In this document: one piece after another, positions 49,166-60,620 of the stretch | Layout: each line of letters starts with the position of its first letter | Position numbering within the stretch: position 1 is the first letter of the stretch | Source: Diplonema japonicum | Taxonomy: Eukaryota; Euglenozoa; Diplonemea; Diplonemida; Diplonemidae | Direction of reading: 5' to 3' | Assembly: GCA_964019335.1 (NCBI GenBank) | Contig: OZ025759.1 | Location: 1 to 64,000, forward strand | Length of the DNA: 64,000 nt | Notes under the pieces: model-generated | Database searches by the model: none | The model's input: the letters and a program-made list of their open reading frames with translations, nothing else | Told to the model about the DNA's origin: nothing | Position numbers and translations under genes: made by a program

Positions 49166-50860
49166 ATGTCCTTAAAAAGATGCTTGATCCATCTTAACAA
49201 AACCGCGGCACGAGGTGCTGTTCAGGACCCGTCCATGGTGATGGATGGGGCACCGTTGGATTGGACGGACGGGCAGATGGCAGCTTACATGAAGCAGAGG
49301 TTCAAGCGCGACACTGGCGGGGGGAGAAACAGGGTGAAGGTCGCAGCCGAGATGGAACACACCGTCCAAACGCTCCTCAAGAAGGACTGCATAATGGGAA
49401 AATTCACCCTCTCCCTGCTCATAAACTACTATGGAAGGCTCGGGATGTGGAGAAAGGCGTGGAACACGTTTCAACGACACCACGGGAAGATGATCTTCGC
49501 CGACCAAGCCCTGTTCGATTCCCTTCTCTTCGCCGCGACAAAAACGAGAGATTTCAAAGAAGTCGAAATGGTCATAAGGCTCGCGGCAACCCACGGCGTC
49601 AAGATCTCGGAAAGAGGTTGGAACTCCGCACTCCGCGTGGCCATAGACCTCCCCGACAAAAACCCGACGAGAAAAATATTAAAACGGATTAAATCCGATC
49701 TCCCGGAAGGTTCCTCGCACTTCTCAGTGCATACGTACAACGTTATTCTTCGCGGTGTAGTTTCAGTGGAGAAAACCTGGCAGATATATGACAGCATTGT
49801 GGAATCAGGTCAGCAACCCGACATGGCGACCTTCGGGGCCATGATGCATGGTATCGCGTCGCACGGTGACAAAACCGATATTTCCAGGCTTTTCAAAACA
49901 ATAGACTCATACGGGCTGAGCCACAAGAACAACTGGATCAACAACGAGCTCATGAGGTACTTCCGGCGAACCGGCGATCTGGACGGTGCATTTCTATTGT
50001 TCGAAGATGTAGTCGACAACGCAGACACCGACTACAACCTGTCATCCCCATTTGTAGCACTGTTCATCGGCCTCTGCACACAATGTTCAAAAAGAAAAGG
50101 AGACAGAGGCGACCGTCTAGTGGATATGGCGTATTTTAATGCGGAAAAAAACGGTGTGTTGCACTGTAGCAGGCTAATGCTCGCCTTTCTCCGTCACTAT
50201 GGTGACACAGGCCGCACCACCGATGCTGGTAACCTTGTTCAACGCATGGAAGCAAATGGCATCAAAGCGCCTAACGATCTCCACCACACTATGTACGGCA
50301 GTGAGCGGAAACACTCCACACTGAAGGACAACAACCGTACTTTATGTAAAGTACCAGACGCGGGAGAGCATTCTCGTCAAATGGTAACCATGCTGCGGCA
50401 AGGGAAGTTGAGCGAGGTGCCGCCCATCCTCGCGAGGCTTGCGAAGAGATCTTCATTCGAGGAAAAGTACATTCTCGAAGAGGTCGGTGTGCTAAGCGCT
50501 TACGCTGTTCTTAATGAACCGATCAAGCAAACATTCTACAGCCATTCCCTTTCCGAACAAGGCCTTGTCCTCTTTATACTTGGAATTGTAATGGCATCGT
50601 CACGAATCTACACTTTCTCCACTCCGCTCATTCCTGAAGATCTCTGCACGCACTTCGTGAAGGCTGAGTCGGACCTCCAGACAGCCATCAACGCTGTGCT
50701 GGTCGTCTCGTCTGCGTACTCCGATGACAAACGGCTGTCAATGGCCGCCGATGAGACGCATCGTTTGCAAAGCAAAATGCGGTTTGTAAAACCTTCAAGA
50801 CGCCCTGCTCCGAACAAGCTCAGAAAAGCCCTTCCATCGGTTGAAGAAACGGTGTTTTAA
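49166..50860 (+). CDS. Pentatricopeptide repeat (PPR) protein, probably mitochondrial
   Basis: A 564-residue protein with several PPR units of about 35 residues, best seen in VHTYNVILRGVVSVEKTW, IYDSIVESGQQPDMATFGAM and MHGIASHGDKTDISRLFKTI. Others (FTLSLLINYYGRLGMWRKAW, LFDSLLFAATKTRDFKEVEM) fit more loosely. The N-terminus (MSLKRCLIHLNKTAARGAV) is basic and lacks acidic residues, as expected of a mitochondrial targeting peptide. PPR proteins bind organellar RNA one base per repeat and act in processing or translation. No SMR, DYW or PRORP nuclease domain is seen. The next gene is of related type. Confidence 0.88.
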   Translation: MSLKRCLIHLNKTAARGAVQDPSMVMDGAPLDWTDGQMAAYMKQRFKRDTGGGRNRVKVAAEMEHTVQTLLKKDCIMGKFTLSLLINYYGRLGMWRKAWNTFQRHHGKMIFADQALFDSLLFAATKTRDFKEVEMVIRLAATHGVKISERGWNSALRVAIDLPDKNPTRKILKRIKSDLPEGSSHFSVHTYNVILRGVVSVEKTWQIYDSIVESGQQPDMATFGAMMHGIASHGDKTDISRLFKTIDSYGLSHKNNWINNELMRYFRRTGDLDGAFLLFEDVVDNADTDYNLSSPFVALFIGLCTQCSKRKGDRGDRLVDMAYFNAEKNGVLHCSRLMLAFLRHYGDTGRTTDAGNLVQRMEANGIKAPNDLHHTMYGSERKHSTLKDNNRTLCKVPDAGEHSRQMVTMLRQGKLSEVPPILARLAKRSSFEEKYILEEVGVLSAYAVLNEPIKQTFYSHSLSEQGLVLFILGIVMASSRIYTFSTPLIPEDLCTHFVKAESDLQTAINAVLVVSSAYSDDKRLSMAADETHRLQSKMRFVKPSRRPAPNKLRKALPSVEETVF

Positions 50861-50899
50861 AAAAAAAAAAAAAACCCCTTTTTTTTTCTCCCTCATCTT

Positions 50900-50932
<33 letters not shown>

Positions 50933-50994
50933 CGCCCAAGGTTGGGGGAAGAAAGAAGGAAAAGAAAAAAAAAAAAAAAAGAAAAGAGAAAGAA

Positions 50995-52155
50995 ATGCTA
51001 CCAGAGATAGCAAAGGGAATCCCGTTCCAACTGCGGTCGGCGTTGAGCCGACCGACGTTTGGAAAAGAGGCCACATGGGCGTGGAGGGAGTACTGCGAAA
51101 CATGGATGAAAAACAGATGCTCGACAAACCCACGAGAGGCGTTTGAATTCGTGACGAACAACGGGTGTGCGAAGGCAGGTGTGGTTCTGAGCGACACCAC
51201 CATGTCCTACATGGTCAACTCCATGCATCACTCAATGAACCCCCGAAATGCAACAAAGCACGATGACATGCGACGCCACCTTCACGAGATCATCGACTAC
51301 AGCAAAGAACGCCACAGAGCAGGCACCTCAACCTACGAAAACTACATAAAATGCATGAAACCGCGTCAACCCAACCCGAATAACAGTATGTTCTACAACG
51401 CGAACATGGAGATCCTTGAGGCGATGGTGTACGATGCCGCACTGCCCAAACCCACTACAGTCCACTTTGCGACAGTAATGCGAAATTTGAACAGCATGGG
51501 GTACCCAGATGTGCTCGTGGTGTGCAATGAACTTCAACGTATGATGGAAATGTTGAAGATAGAACCTGATGTACTGTTCACAACCGAACGCCATGTGAGC
51601 CAGGTCAGGATGCTGCATTCTGTTGATGCGTTGATTGAAGAACACAACCAGCTGGCCCACCTGTCGTTCCCACCTGAGTACTATGTGAAGATCGGGCAGG
51701 TTTTGAACAGGTTGAACACCAGTGCTTCACAACAGTGGTCGGACTTCTGCAAAAGCCGTGATATTGTGTTTGCTGGCAAAAACGCTGTGCACCTCTTTGT
51801 TACGTGCAAAACGGGAGCCGAGGTGGTGAAACTAGCCGAGGCCGAGGTTAAGAAGGAACGTGAGGCGGGTGTTGTGCAGTTATACAGCAAGGCTCTGGAA
51901 CGTCTTTTCCAGCTCGATTTGTTTGGTGATTTCCTGATTTTCTACAAGAAATGGGTTCAGGTTTGTCCGGCCCTTCGTCACCACCCCCGCAGAGCTTACG
52001 AGTTTGTGAGGGCCGCCCACAAGATTGTGATCAGCAACAATTCCCCGACAAAACAGCTTCTTCACTCCGCACAAGCGGTCATAAGGCCCTTTTCCGCTCA
52101 GGTCCCATATGAGATAAAACGGTTGTTGGAGGATATCGACCGTAGATGCTCTTAG
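50995..52155 (+). CDS. PPR-like helical protein, neighbour of the PPR gene
   Basis: A 386-residue protein made of helical pairs. The unit FYNANMEILEAMVYDAALPK followed by TVHFATVMRNLNSMGYPDVL and IEPDVLFTTERHVSQ resembles diverged PPR motifs, and other pairs (LYSKALERLFQLDLFGDFLI, RRAYEFVRAAHKIVISNN) continue the solenoid. The position next to a clear PPR gene supports an organellar RNA role, though the two may simply be co-transcribed. Start at ATG 50995 after the poly-A/G leader. Confidence 0.7.
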   Translation: MLPEIAKGIPFQLRSALSRPTFGKEATWAWREYCETWMKNRCSTNPREAFEFVTNNGCAKAGVVLSDTTMSYMVNSMHHSMNPRNATKHDDMRRHLHEIIDYSKERHRAGTSTYENYIKCMKPRQPNPNNSMFYNANMEILEAMVYDAALPKPTTVHFATVMRNLNSMGYPDVLVVCNELQRMMEMLKIEPDVLFTTERHVSQVRMLHSVDALIEEHNQLAHLSFPPEYYVKIGQVLNRLNTSASQQWSDFCKSRDIVFAGKNAVHLFVTCKTGAEVVKLAEAEVKKEREAGVVQLYSKALERLFQLDLFGDFLIFYKKWVQVCPALRHHPRRAYEFVRAAHKIVISNNSPTKQLLHSAQAVIRPFSAQVPYEIKRLLEDIDRRCS

Positions 52156-52159
52156 CAGC

Positions 52160-52190
<31 letters not shown>

Positions 52191-52260
52191 CCTTCTGTTT
52201 TTTCTTTCTTCTCTGTGGATGTTCATCTCATATAGGAAAAGAAAAAGAAGAAAAATAAGA

Positions 52261-52803
52261 ATGATCTCAAGAGTGCTGCTCGTCCTGCTCGTCGGGAGCT
52301 GCGCGTCTGGTCAGCTCTCGGACGTGGAGATCAGCAACATCGACAGGGTGAACCCTCCTTCCTTCGTCACTACCAATGTCAGCATTTCCTTCGTATGTGC
52401 CGTTTACAACAAACAACCCCCCTTCCCCTTCCCATTCCCCTTCCCCTTACAGAACATGAACTGCGTTGATGAGACTGGCACGTGCTTCACCCGTACAGGA
52501 ACGACACCCGGGACTTTCCAAAGGTATTGGGGAGGAAAGAAAAAAAGAGGGGAAAAAAAAAAAACAAGGGCGACCTTCGTGGGACACCTTGTGACTGCTC
52601 TTAACGCACACGCGGCCTCCGTGAACACTGCTGCTGGCAACGCTGCCGCCGCTGCGTGGACCACAACGGCAGCTGCTGTGCAGTGGGACAGAGTGGTCGA
52701 GGCCACATCGCCTTTCGCAGAGCAGGAGGTGCAGACCATCGAGGGCACCATGATCACTGACACCAACTACTGGAACGTGTTGTATGTACCGCCAGAAAAA
52801 AAA

Positions 52804-52839
<36 letters not shown>

Positions 52840-53389
52840 GTCCGTTTCACTTTGATCGACGTCCCTGTTGAGGTCGCGGCAGATGTCAAGCAGGCGATTG
52901 GGGCAATGACCACCACCTACCCCGGGATCAGCTTCAACTCCCTGTGGGTCAGCACCGATGCCTTTTTCATCACCGAGCAGCTGGAGCCTGTGAAGGGGGT
53001 ATGTTTCCGTTTTCAACAAAAAAACAAAAAAACAAAAAATCACACAGAGGGGCCACAAGGACCGCAAGCTTCTTATCCCCCTTATCCTTGGTGTCTTCTC
53101 CATGCTTACCATCCCAACGTTGATTACATGGGTGCTTGTTCAGATGGCGCAAGGTTCCAACAAGGCTGAGGAGGTGATTGCATTTAAGTCAAAGGTTATC
53201 TCGGAGCAGAACAACACTCTGGCTGGTAAGAACTCGGCACTTGTTACTCACGAGGAGGCGGAGGAAGCAAGGAAGGAAGAGGAGAGGAGATCAACCGAGA
53301 TGAAGCAAATGAGAGACAGACACGAATTGACTGAAGAGGATGTTGACTGGGAGGCGCAGAGACTGACTAACCAGCCTTTCGGTAACTGA
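52261..53389 (+). CDS. Five-exon type I membrane protein with cytosolic coiled coil
   Basis: Exons 52261-52392, 52453-52523, 52569-52781, 52839-52998 and 53048-53389 give 305 residues. A signal peptide (MISRVLLVLLVGSCASGQ) is followed by a luminal domain with two cysteines (NMNCVDETGTCFTR) and an Ala-rich helix (HAASVNTAAGNAAAAAWT). A membrane helix, KLLIPLILGVFSMLTIPTLI, precedes a charged coiled coil (EEAEEARKEEERRSTEMKQM). The domain order resembles p24-like or other single-pass secretory proteins, but no family is recognised. The last intron must be spliced to reach the membrane helix. A CATATAG acceptor precedes ATG 52261, cutting off an in-frame ATG at 52219. Confidence 0.85.
52393..52452 (+). 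other. Cis-intron, 60 nt, C/T-rich
   Basis: Donor GTATGT, interior CCCTTCCCC repeats, acceptor CCTTACAG. A multiple of three with no stop, so retention would add 20 residues in frame. Confidence 0.8.
52524..52568 (+). other. Cis-intron, 45 nt, A/G-rich
   Basis: Donor GTATTG, acceptor AAACAAG; the interior is A and G. A multiple of three, without a stop. Splicing joins GTFQR to ATFVGHL and removes a Lys-rich insert. Confidence 0.75.
52782..52838 (+). other. Cis-intron, 57 nt, poly-A tract before AG
   Basis: Donor GTATGT at 52782; about 28 A lead directly into the AG at 52837-52838. A multiple of three with no stop. Splicing gives NVFVRFTLIDVPVEV instead of a poly-Lys insert. Confidence 0.75.
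52999..53047 (+). other. Cis-intron, 49 nt
   Basis: Donor GTATGT, A-rich interior, acceptor CACACAG ending 53047. Not a multiple of three; required to join the luminal domain to the membrane helix and coiled coil. Confidence 0.85.
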
Positions 53390-54364
53390 GACTCCCCCCC
53401 AAAAAAAAATCTTGATAGAAAAAAAAAATATGAGTGTGGACGAAAAAAAAAAAAAAATCAACTTTTTTTTTTATTTTTTACTTGTAACATCTACCTTTTC
53501 TTTCTTTTTTTTTTGGACCCCCCCTTCGAAACTCACAACTCTCTTATTCTTGTATCTCTTCTCCCATAAAAAGTCCGAATTTTTTTTTTTTGCCCCTTCT
53601 TTTTTTTTTTTGTTTTGATGTGTTTCGCCCCCCACCCACACCCATGCCAAAATAGTATAGAAGTGAGAAGAAGGAGAGGGAACACAGAGGGGGAAAGAAA
53701 AGGGCGAAGGGCGAAAGCTTGAAAGGGAAAAAAGGAAGAGGGCAAAAAAAGAAAAATAGAGAAAAGAGACCGGCACACCCAAAATTAAAAATAATAGAGC
53801 TTCTTATATATTTCTAGAGGAAACAAAAGAAATAAGATTGCTTTTTTTTTTTTTTTTTTTTAAATCTCTTCCCCATTCCCATAACCTCCCCCTCTATGGG
53901 CCACTCTTTTTCTTCTTTTTTTGCTGGTTTTGCCCTCTTGTTCCTTTCAGTTTATATTTCTCCCTTAACCCTTTTCCCCCCCCTTCATTGTTTCCCATTC
54001 ATTCTCCTCCCACCCCCCTTGTGCCCTGTCCCACCCCCATTTTTTTTTTCTTTTTTTTCTTCTTTTTCCCCTTTTTCCCCTTCCCATCTCCATCTTCGCA
54101 CTTCTTCTTTATGTTCCTATTTTCTTTACGGGTTATATTAAAAAAAGAAGGGGGGGGGGGGGGGCAGGGGAAAAAAGAAGAAGAAAGGAAAGGGAGGGGG
54201 GGCGGGGGGAGGTTTTTTCCCCCCCCTCTTATTTCCTTTCCCCCCCTCCCCTTTTCTTTATGTGAAGCGGTCTTACCTTTTTTTTTTCTCTTTTTTTATT
54301 TTATTTTAAAATTTTATTTTACAGCTCGCTTTAAAAAAAAAAAAAAAGGGGTGGGGAGGGGTCG
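53390..54364. other. Homopolymer and CT-rich spacer; no gene seen
   Basis: About 975 bases of T, A, C and G runs and long CCTTCC-type tracts (53870-54120), plus a G-run of about 14 at 54151-54164. The open frames consist of F, P and S and are not credible. Positions 53640-53810 are purine-rich. Confidence 0.55.
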
Positions 54365-56959
54365 ATGACAGCTAAGGACCAAGTACTCCAGGCACTTGAT
54401 GGTGCGTGTGTGGGCAACCCTGCTGCGAGTGAATGGTTGTTGAAGGAGGGGCAAAATGTGGGGAGGGAACTATTTGAGCTTTTTGTGGGAAATGGAGCGA
54501 CTGTGGGAAGCAGACAGCTCGCCGGGGTAACATTGAGAAGACAGGTAAAAAACGGAATGGAGGTCCCCGAGGAATGCAAGAGAGAAGTAATGAACCTGCT
54601 CAGCAGGGGCGACGACGTCGAAAAAATCATAAAATTCGCTGCGGCAGACCTCATAGCAGAAATGCTCATTCTGCGAAACGTCGCTGAAGAAGAATTCCTG
54701 AAGACCTGCATGGTGTCAGCTGTGTCGCAGCCGACTGCCTTCAGACTGCTCCTTTCCCTCGCCAACCCAAAACCAGGTGACTTAAACAAGTCCCTGCTGA
54801 CCAACGTCTTGGTACCTATACTCACAACACCACACATCCCTTTGCTGCCCATCGCTCGTGCTGTTTATCAGAAATACCCCATTTCACGGAATGAAGTTAC
54901 ACCTCTCCTCCCTGCGTTGCTTCCTTCCATCCCAGTTGCTTCTTACATGTACGTGGCTGATGTTATGCGGTTGGCTGCAATGCTTAAGGCAGATGTCGCG
55001 CCCAGCATCTACCAATATGCCTGTGAAGTCTTTAAATACTACGGTGCGCGGTTTGCGGAGGGGAATGTGGGTGAGGAACAGGACGGGCTTGCTGGCTATT
55101 ATTCGGAAACGGTAGCCGTTCACGCCACCATCAACGCTGTTGCCGGGTTTCTGTCGTCCACTTCGCCCGCTGCTCTCGTCCCGCATCTAAGCACCGTAAT
55201 GCTGTGTTGTGTGGAAATGGAGGATGAAGAAGAGCAAGAGGAACTGGATTGCTCCCTTGCAGTCGACACCCCTGGCCCCCTTCGCGATGCTGCTGTCTGG
55301 TTGATATCCAACTTTCTCAAGGACCCTGATGATGGGGGGCCCACTCCGCCCATCCCCGACATCCAGCAAGCCGTGTCCTCCGCCATCGGGCAGAACCTGC
55401 AAAGCCCCAACCCCTCTGTCATCGAAGGTGCTCTTTACTGCTGCCAACGGTTGTGCGAAGCGGGGTACCTCTCTCACACCGATATCCCCATCAACACTAT
55501 CCTCTCCTTCATGTCCCGCCAGGACCTCTCAGACCACGTTCGTGCTCGTGCCTCCATAACCGCTTCGTCTCTCACCAACGAGAAGCTCCCCCCCGACCAA
55601 CATGCTTACCTTGTCAACTCTCAATGGACCCAGCTCCTCAACCCCGCCATCCCGCAAGAAATACGGATTATGTCCGCCATCGGGCTCTCCAAGTCCCTCG
55701 CGACCACTCTGAACAACTCCGGTACCAAAGGGCTCATCAAGGTAGGCCCGTCCATCGCGCCATTGCTGTCATTGGTGCCCAGCTCGCCCGTCTTACTGAT
55801 CGAGACAGTCGATGTTGTGTTGCAGGTGCTCGCTGACGACGTGCTGTCCAACGAGAGTGTGCAGGAGATCCTTCCGGTACTCATGAACCTGCTCTCGACG
55901 CACCAGGCCAACACCAGGCTGTGCGTGCGTGTGCTGCGCGTCATCTGCCAGGGCATCATCGAGGAGCACAAGCCAGGCGCCGTGTGCAAGAGCATCTCCG
56001 ACTTCGCTGTATTCATTATGCAGACCATTCTCGGGACACCCAATGAGGCCATGCAGGCACTTGCGGCGTCTGCCCTGGACGTGGCCTCCACGCTGTGCTG
56101 CTGCCAGTGTGCATGCGGGTCGACAGCCATGCAGTTGATGGCGGTGGTAGCACAGTACCCTGTGGAAGGGAAGCTGGCCATTCGATCAAGGTGCCGAGCG
56201 ATGGCACTGGCCTGCTCTGCCACCCGCGACCGTCAGGGAGCCATCAACACGGAACTTGTAGCCAACTACTTGGTACGCGAAGTGCGACGGGAGTGCGATG
56301 TCGCATCAAAGATGTACGTGGTGTCGTCAGCGGTGTCCTTGTGTGCCCACTTGGAACCTGAAAAGCTACGTGTGGTGGCAGTGGAATGCATCCAAGAGTT
56401 CTCGAAACTGTGGATTGGACACAGGGATTGGAACTGGCCTGTCCATCTTGCCCTTCCATGGACGGCTCTTGCTATCAAAATCCCTTTTGGTGATGCAATT
56501 GCGATGCTGGGGCCCTCACCATTGGAGTTCCTCCAGGCGTGGCTGACTGTAGACGCCATACTGGAGCCTGCTGTCAGGCTGATCTCAACAGCGGCTGCTT
56601 TAGCACTGCTGCAGGCTGCCCCGCCTAGCTTTGTCGAGTCGCCTGTCACGCTTGCACCGATCAAGACCATTTACAGGAGGAAACCTGCTACAGAGGGGGT
56701 CTCGGCGACACTGGGAGACGCGTTGCTCCTTGCAGTTATCCGGTCGGTGGACAAGCCGTCCACACCGCACGTCAAGACCTTCTTGTCGAAGGACGTGACC
56801 ATAGCACTGCCCTGGTGCCAGGTATGAATTCCTTTCCCCCCTTCTTTTTACCGTGTTTCACAGGTACAGGCTGCTGCTGTCAATGCCCTTTCCACCCTGA
56901 CCCCCGATCGACGTGCTTCCCTGCAGCAGCTGATGAACGCCGTGTCGTGCGTGCCGTGA
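54365..56959 (+). CDS. Importin-beta (karyopherin) family transport receptor, one intron
   Basis: Exons 54365-56821 and 56864-56959 give 850 residues. HEAT-type helical pairs run the whole length. The N-terminal VGSRQLAGVTLRRQVKNGME matches the importin-beta N-terminal pattern (RxxAAVxLRR), with an acidic loop EMEDEEEQEELD near residue 290 like that of importin-4/5, where it helps release cargo. The exon 2 tail, VQAAAVNALSTLTPDRRASL, is needed: reading through gives a stop two codons into the intron. These receptors import cargo through nuclear pores with Ran. Which paralogue this is cannot be decided by eye. Confidence 0.88.
56822..56863 (+). other. Cis-intron, 42 nt, with tandem acceptor
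   Basis: Donor GTATGA, pyrimidine-rich interior, acceptor TTTCACAG ending 56863. A second AG at 56869 (CAGGTACAG) would give a 48-nt intron, also in frame, removing two residues. The intron contains an in-frame stop. Confidence 0.85.
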
Positions 56960-57181
56960 AAAGACTGAAATAAAAATAAAAAGAAAACATGGGGGAAAAA
57001 AAAAGAAGAAAAGAAAAAAAAAGAAAAAAGAAAAAAAAAAAACAGTGTCGTCTCTTCCCTTTCGTTCCGATCAAATATTCTTTTTTTTTTCCGTTCTCAT
57101 TGGGTGTTTTTTTTTCCCCCTCTTTTTTTTTTTTTTTTCGTTGTGTTAACGATTTGAAGCAGCCTTCGCACCACGCAGGGG

Positions 57182-59473
57182 ATGATGGCATCTCCCAAGC
57201 AGGACATCGTCGCTCTGCCAGAAGAAGAGTCCGACAAGGTCCACTCGGCTGTCGTGATCCAGGCACCAAGCACTGCAGTGAAGGAGCTCTTGGAGAACGC
57301 TGTCGACGCAGGTGCACGCATGGTATCAGTGAAGGTGAACAGTGTGCTTGACACAATCGTCGTTGACGACAACGGGAGCGGCGTAGGCATGGCTGGGAGG
57401 GAAGGGGTGGGAAAGCCCGGGTACAGCAACAAAGATCAGAACCTCGGCACATACGGGTTCAGAGGCCAAGCATTGGGCGCCATCGCCGTGCAATCGGAAC
57501 ATGTTACCATCCATACAAGAACGACAGACAGCAATGACAATGGGTGCCTTGTCGAGATCACGCAGAACAACCACACTGTGTCCGTGCAGCACAAGGCCAT
57601 ACCAGGGACCACCGTTACAGTCACCAACCTCTTCGGGCACGTCCCTGTGCGGAAGGTGTTCTGGTCGGACCCTGCGAGGATCCGCAGGCAATGGAACTTT
57701 ATCGTGCAGCTGTGTATGGCCGTCAACATTGTGAACCCCACACTGCATGTCTCGCTGTGGAAGGACAGCTTCCTTGCTGCGAAAGCGGATGCGAAGCCCG
57801 TCTCGACGTTTGAAGCAAGCGTGAAAGCTGTACTAGGGGACAAGATTTTTAGCGCGCTGGAGCGACTTACAGCAGAGGACGCAGAAGGACGTCGCCTGGA
57901 GTTGTACGTCCCTGTGGTGGGGCAGAAAGGGGTTGCGGCGACACGAAGCGGAGATGACAGGATATTTCCGTTCCTCAACAAGCGGTACGTGCGGTGGCGG
58001 GCAGGGGTGAGCGTTGTGAAAGGGAAATGGTCGCAACGTCGCCCGCCGTCCTGCACGAGGGACCCCGTCGTGGTGCTCTCCCTCACACTCCCCGCTGCGG
58101 AGGTCGACATCAACGTCTGCCCTCAGAAGTCAGAGGTTTTCCTCCTCAATGAGTCTAGAGCACTCGACCTGCTTGCCACTGCGCTTTCCAAGCAGACCGA
58201 CCTTCCTGACTCAGACGGCTGGGTTCCCGCGCAGCCCCTCCGCGAGGCATCCCCTTCTGCAGACCTCTTCCTTGTCGACAAGGGCGGCATCTCTGCAGTC
58301 GGCAGGGCGGAAAGCGAAGAGGAAGAAGAAGCAGACGATAGAAACGTGACGCAAGACGAAGCCCCGCCTCCGTCCCCGTCTTCCCCTTCTCCTTCTCCTT
58401 CTCCTTCTCCTTCTCCTTCTCCTTCTCCTTCTCCTTCTCCTTCTCCTTCTCCTTCTCCTTCTCCTTCTCCTTCTCCTTCTCCTTCCCCTAAACGACGGAA
58501 GGTTGCTACTGAACAAGAGGAGGAAGAGGAAGATGATGAGGGCTCACTCTTCGACTTCGAAGGTGTGGAGGATGTACATCCGAAGAAGCTTAGTACAAGA
58601 AAGGTCACCCCCACGCCGAAGGCTGCCACCCCGACACCTAACCCCGTATCACCTGTGGCATCACCCTCTTCATCCCCAGCACCGTTACAGGCATTGGACA
58701 CACTGCTGTTGGCTTCGCAGCCTGTCACAGAACAGACGGCTGTGATGCCGCCACAACCGTCGCAGCCGACGCAGAACACACCATCTGCACCACCGACAAT
58801 CGAGGTCATCAAGGAAGCGGTGAGGGGGAAGACGTATTCTGAGTTCAAGGTGTATCCTTTGAAGGTAGACAAAGGCGGCGAAGGTATTAGCATGCAGAAC
58901 GTAGTTGTATGCGGTGTGGTGGGAGGGACAGGTGTGGGGCATGCTAGCGACGGTGGTGTGGTGAAGGTTTTCTCGTTTGACATCAGAGAGCTGCACACGG
59001 CTGGTGTTGAGAAGGCGCTTCTCGAGACAACTGAGATCCCTACCACACCGCTGGCCACACCAGTAAAGGTCAGCGAGTTCTGGTCAGGTGACGAAACGCT
59101 TCTTGTGAAAGCTATGTGTCTTCCACACCACAGCCCCTTGCGGCAGGCATTGGGGCACAACGGCTTTTCACTGTTCTTGCAAGACTGCACGCCGTACCTA
59201 GCCGCTGTCTCGCAGGAAGTACCCATAACACACGACGATGTGGCGCAGATGCTGACCCATCTCTTCTCCCATGGCGCCACGCACCTCCACCGATGCGAAA
59301 AGATCACCCGCCACCTCTGTGATGAGGCCCGCAACAGAACCGCGCGAAAGTACTCAGAAGACCATGTTTTCACAAAATCAGACGCGACAGAGGCGATGCA
59401 AGAAGCGCTGGAATGGGGTGTCGTTGATACAAAGGGGTGCAGGGTGTTGTGCTGTTACAGCGAACATGATTGA
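57182..59473 (+). CDS. MutL homologue, PMS-type mismatch-repair ATPase
   Basis: A 763-residue protein. The N-terminal GHKL ATPase has motif I AVKELLENAVDAGA (residues 32-45), motif II DDNGSGV (near 61) and motif III YGFRGQALGAIA (near 92), plus the transducer domain ending EVDINVCPQKSEVFLL. The linker carries an acidic stretch, a (SP)n run, a KRRK basic patch and another acidic run. The C-terminus (about 540-763) is a dimerisation region; the metal-binding endonuclease motif DQHAxDERxxYE of PMS2/MLH3 is not seen, so it may resemble yeast Mlh2/human PMS1. MutL proteins act downstream of MutS in mismatch repair. Start at ATG 57182 or 57185. Confidence 0.9.
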   Translation: MMASPKQDIVALPEEESDKVHSAVVIQAPSTAVKELLENAVDAGARMVSVKVNSVLDTIVVDDNGSGVGMAGREGVGKPGYSNKDQNLGTYGFRGQALGAIAVQSEHVTIHTRTTDSNDNGCLVEITQNNHTVSVQHKAIPGTTVTVTNLFGHVPVRKVFWSDPARIRRQWNFIVQLCMAVNIVNPTLHVSLWKDSFLAAKADAKPVSTFEASVKAVLGDKIFSALERLTAEDAEGRRLELYVPVVGQKGVAATRSGDDRIFPFLNKRYVRWRAGVSVVKGKWSQRRPPSCTRDPVVVLSLTLPAAEVDINVCPQKSEVFLLNESRALDLLATALSKQTDLPDSDGWVPAQPLREASPSADLFLVDKGGISAVGRAESEEEEEADDRNVTQDEAPPPSPSSPSPSPSPSPSPSPSPSPSPSPSPSPSPSPSPSPSPKRRKVATEQEEEEEDDEGSLFDFEGVEDVHPKKLSTRKVTPTPKAATPTPNPVSPVASPSSSPAPLQALDTLLLASQPVTEQTAVMPPQPSQPTQNTPSAPPTIEVIKEAVRGKTYSEFKVYPLKVDKGGEGISMQNVVVCGVVGGTGVGHASDGGVVKVFSFDIRELHTAGVEKALLETTEIPTTPLATPVKVSEFWSGDETLLVKAMCLPHHSPLRQALGHNGFSLFLQDCTPYLAAVSQEVPITHDDVAQMLTHLFSHGATHLHRCEKITRHLCDEARNRTARKYSEDHVFTKSDATEAMQEALEWGVVDTKGCRVLCCYSEHD
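58378..58488 (+). repeat. (CCTTCT)n hexanucleotide repeat encoding Ser-Pro
   Basis: About 17 near-perfect copies of CCTTCT inside the MutL linker encode an (SP)n run. Probably length-polymorphic; as an exact hexanucleotide it cannot shift the frame when it loses or gains units. Confidence 0.9.
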
Positions 59474-59599
59474 GAGAAAACCTCTTTTTTTTTTTTTTTT
59501 TTCATTTTCCTTATCAACGAATTCATCCTTCAGGACAATAGAGGGAACGACCCATATAAATGCGATAAAGAAAAGAAGGAGGAAAAAAAAAAAGTAAAC

Positions 59600-60325
<726 letters not shown>

Positions 60326-60620
60326 TAGAGGGGGGGGGGGGGGGGGGAGTTTTTTGCCACCCCCCCCCCTCCTTTCCCCCCTAATTTGTGTTTTTTTTTG
60401 TGATGTGTACAGTTTTGTTTTTGTTTTTTTTTTTCATACCTCTCTCTTCTTCCTTGTGTGTTTTTTTATGTAAAAAAAAAAAAAAAAAAAAAAAAAAGGC
60501 GAAGGAAAACGGAAGGGAGAAAGTAAAATAAAAGAAGAAAAAGGGGGGAAAAAGAAACTGTGAAAAAGCTTGGCTAGGTTAATTTTTTTTTTTTGTATCC
60601 ACATTTGTAAAGGATTTGTC
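60326..60620. other. Homopolymer spacer
   Basis: G (about 20), C, T and A runs; no credible gene. The last bases, T-rich and then GTCATGCGC, lead to a possible small gene. Confidence 0.5.

Noticed and set aside
58123-59373. 416-codon minus-strand ORF over the MutL gene
   Set aside because: It contains antisense (GE)n from the Ser-Pro repeat and has no domain, while the + strand has GHKL motifs.
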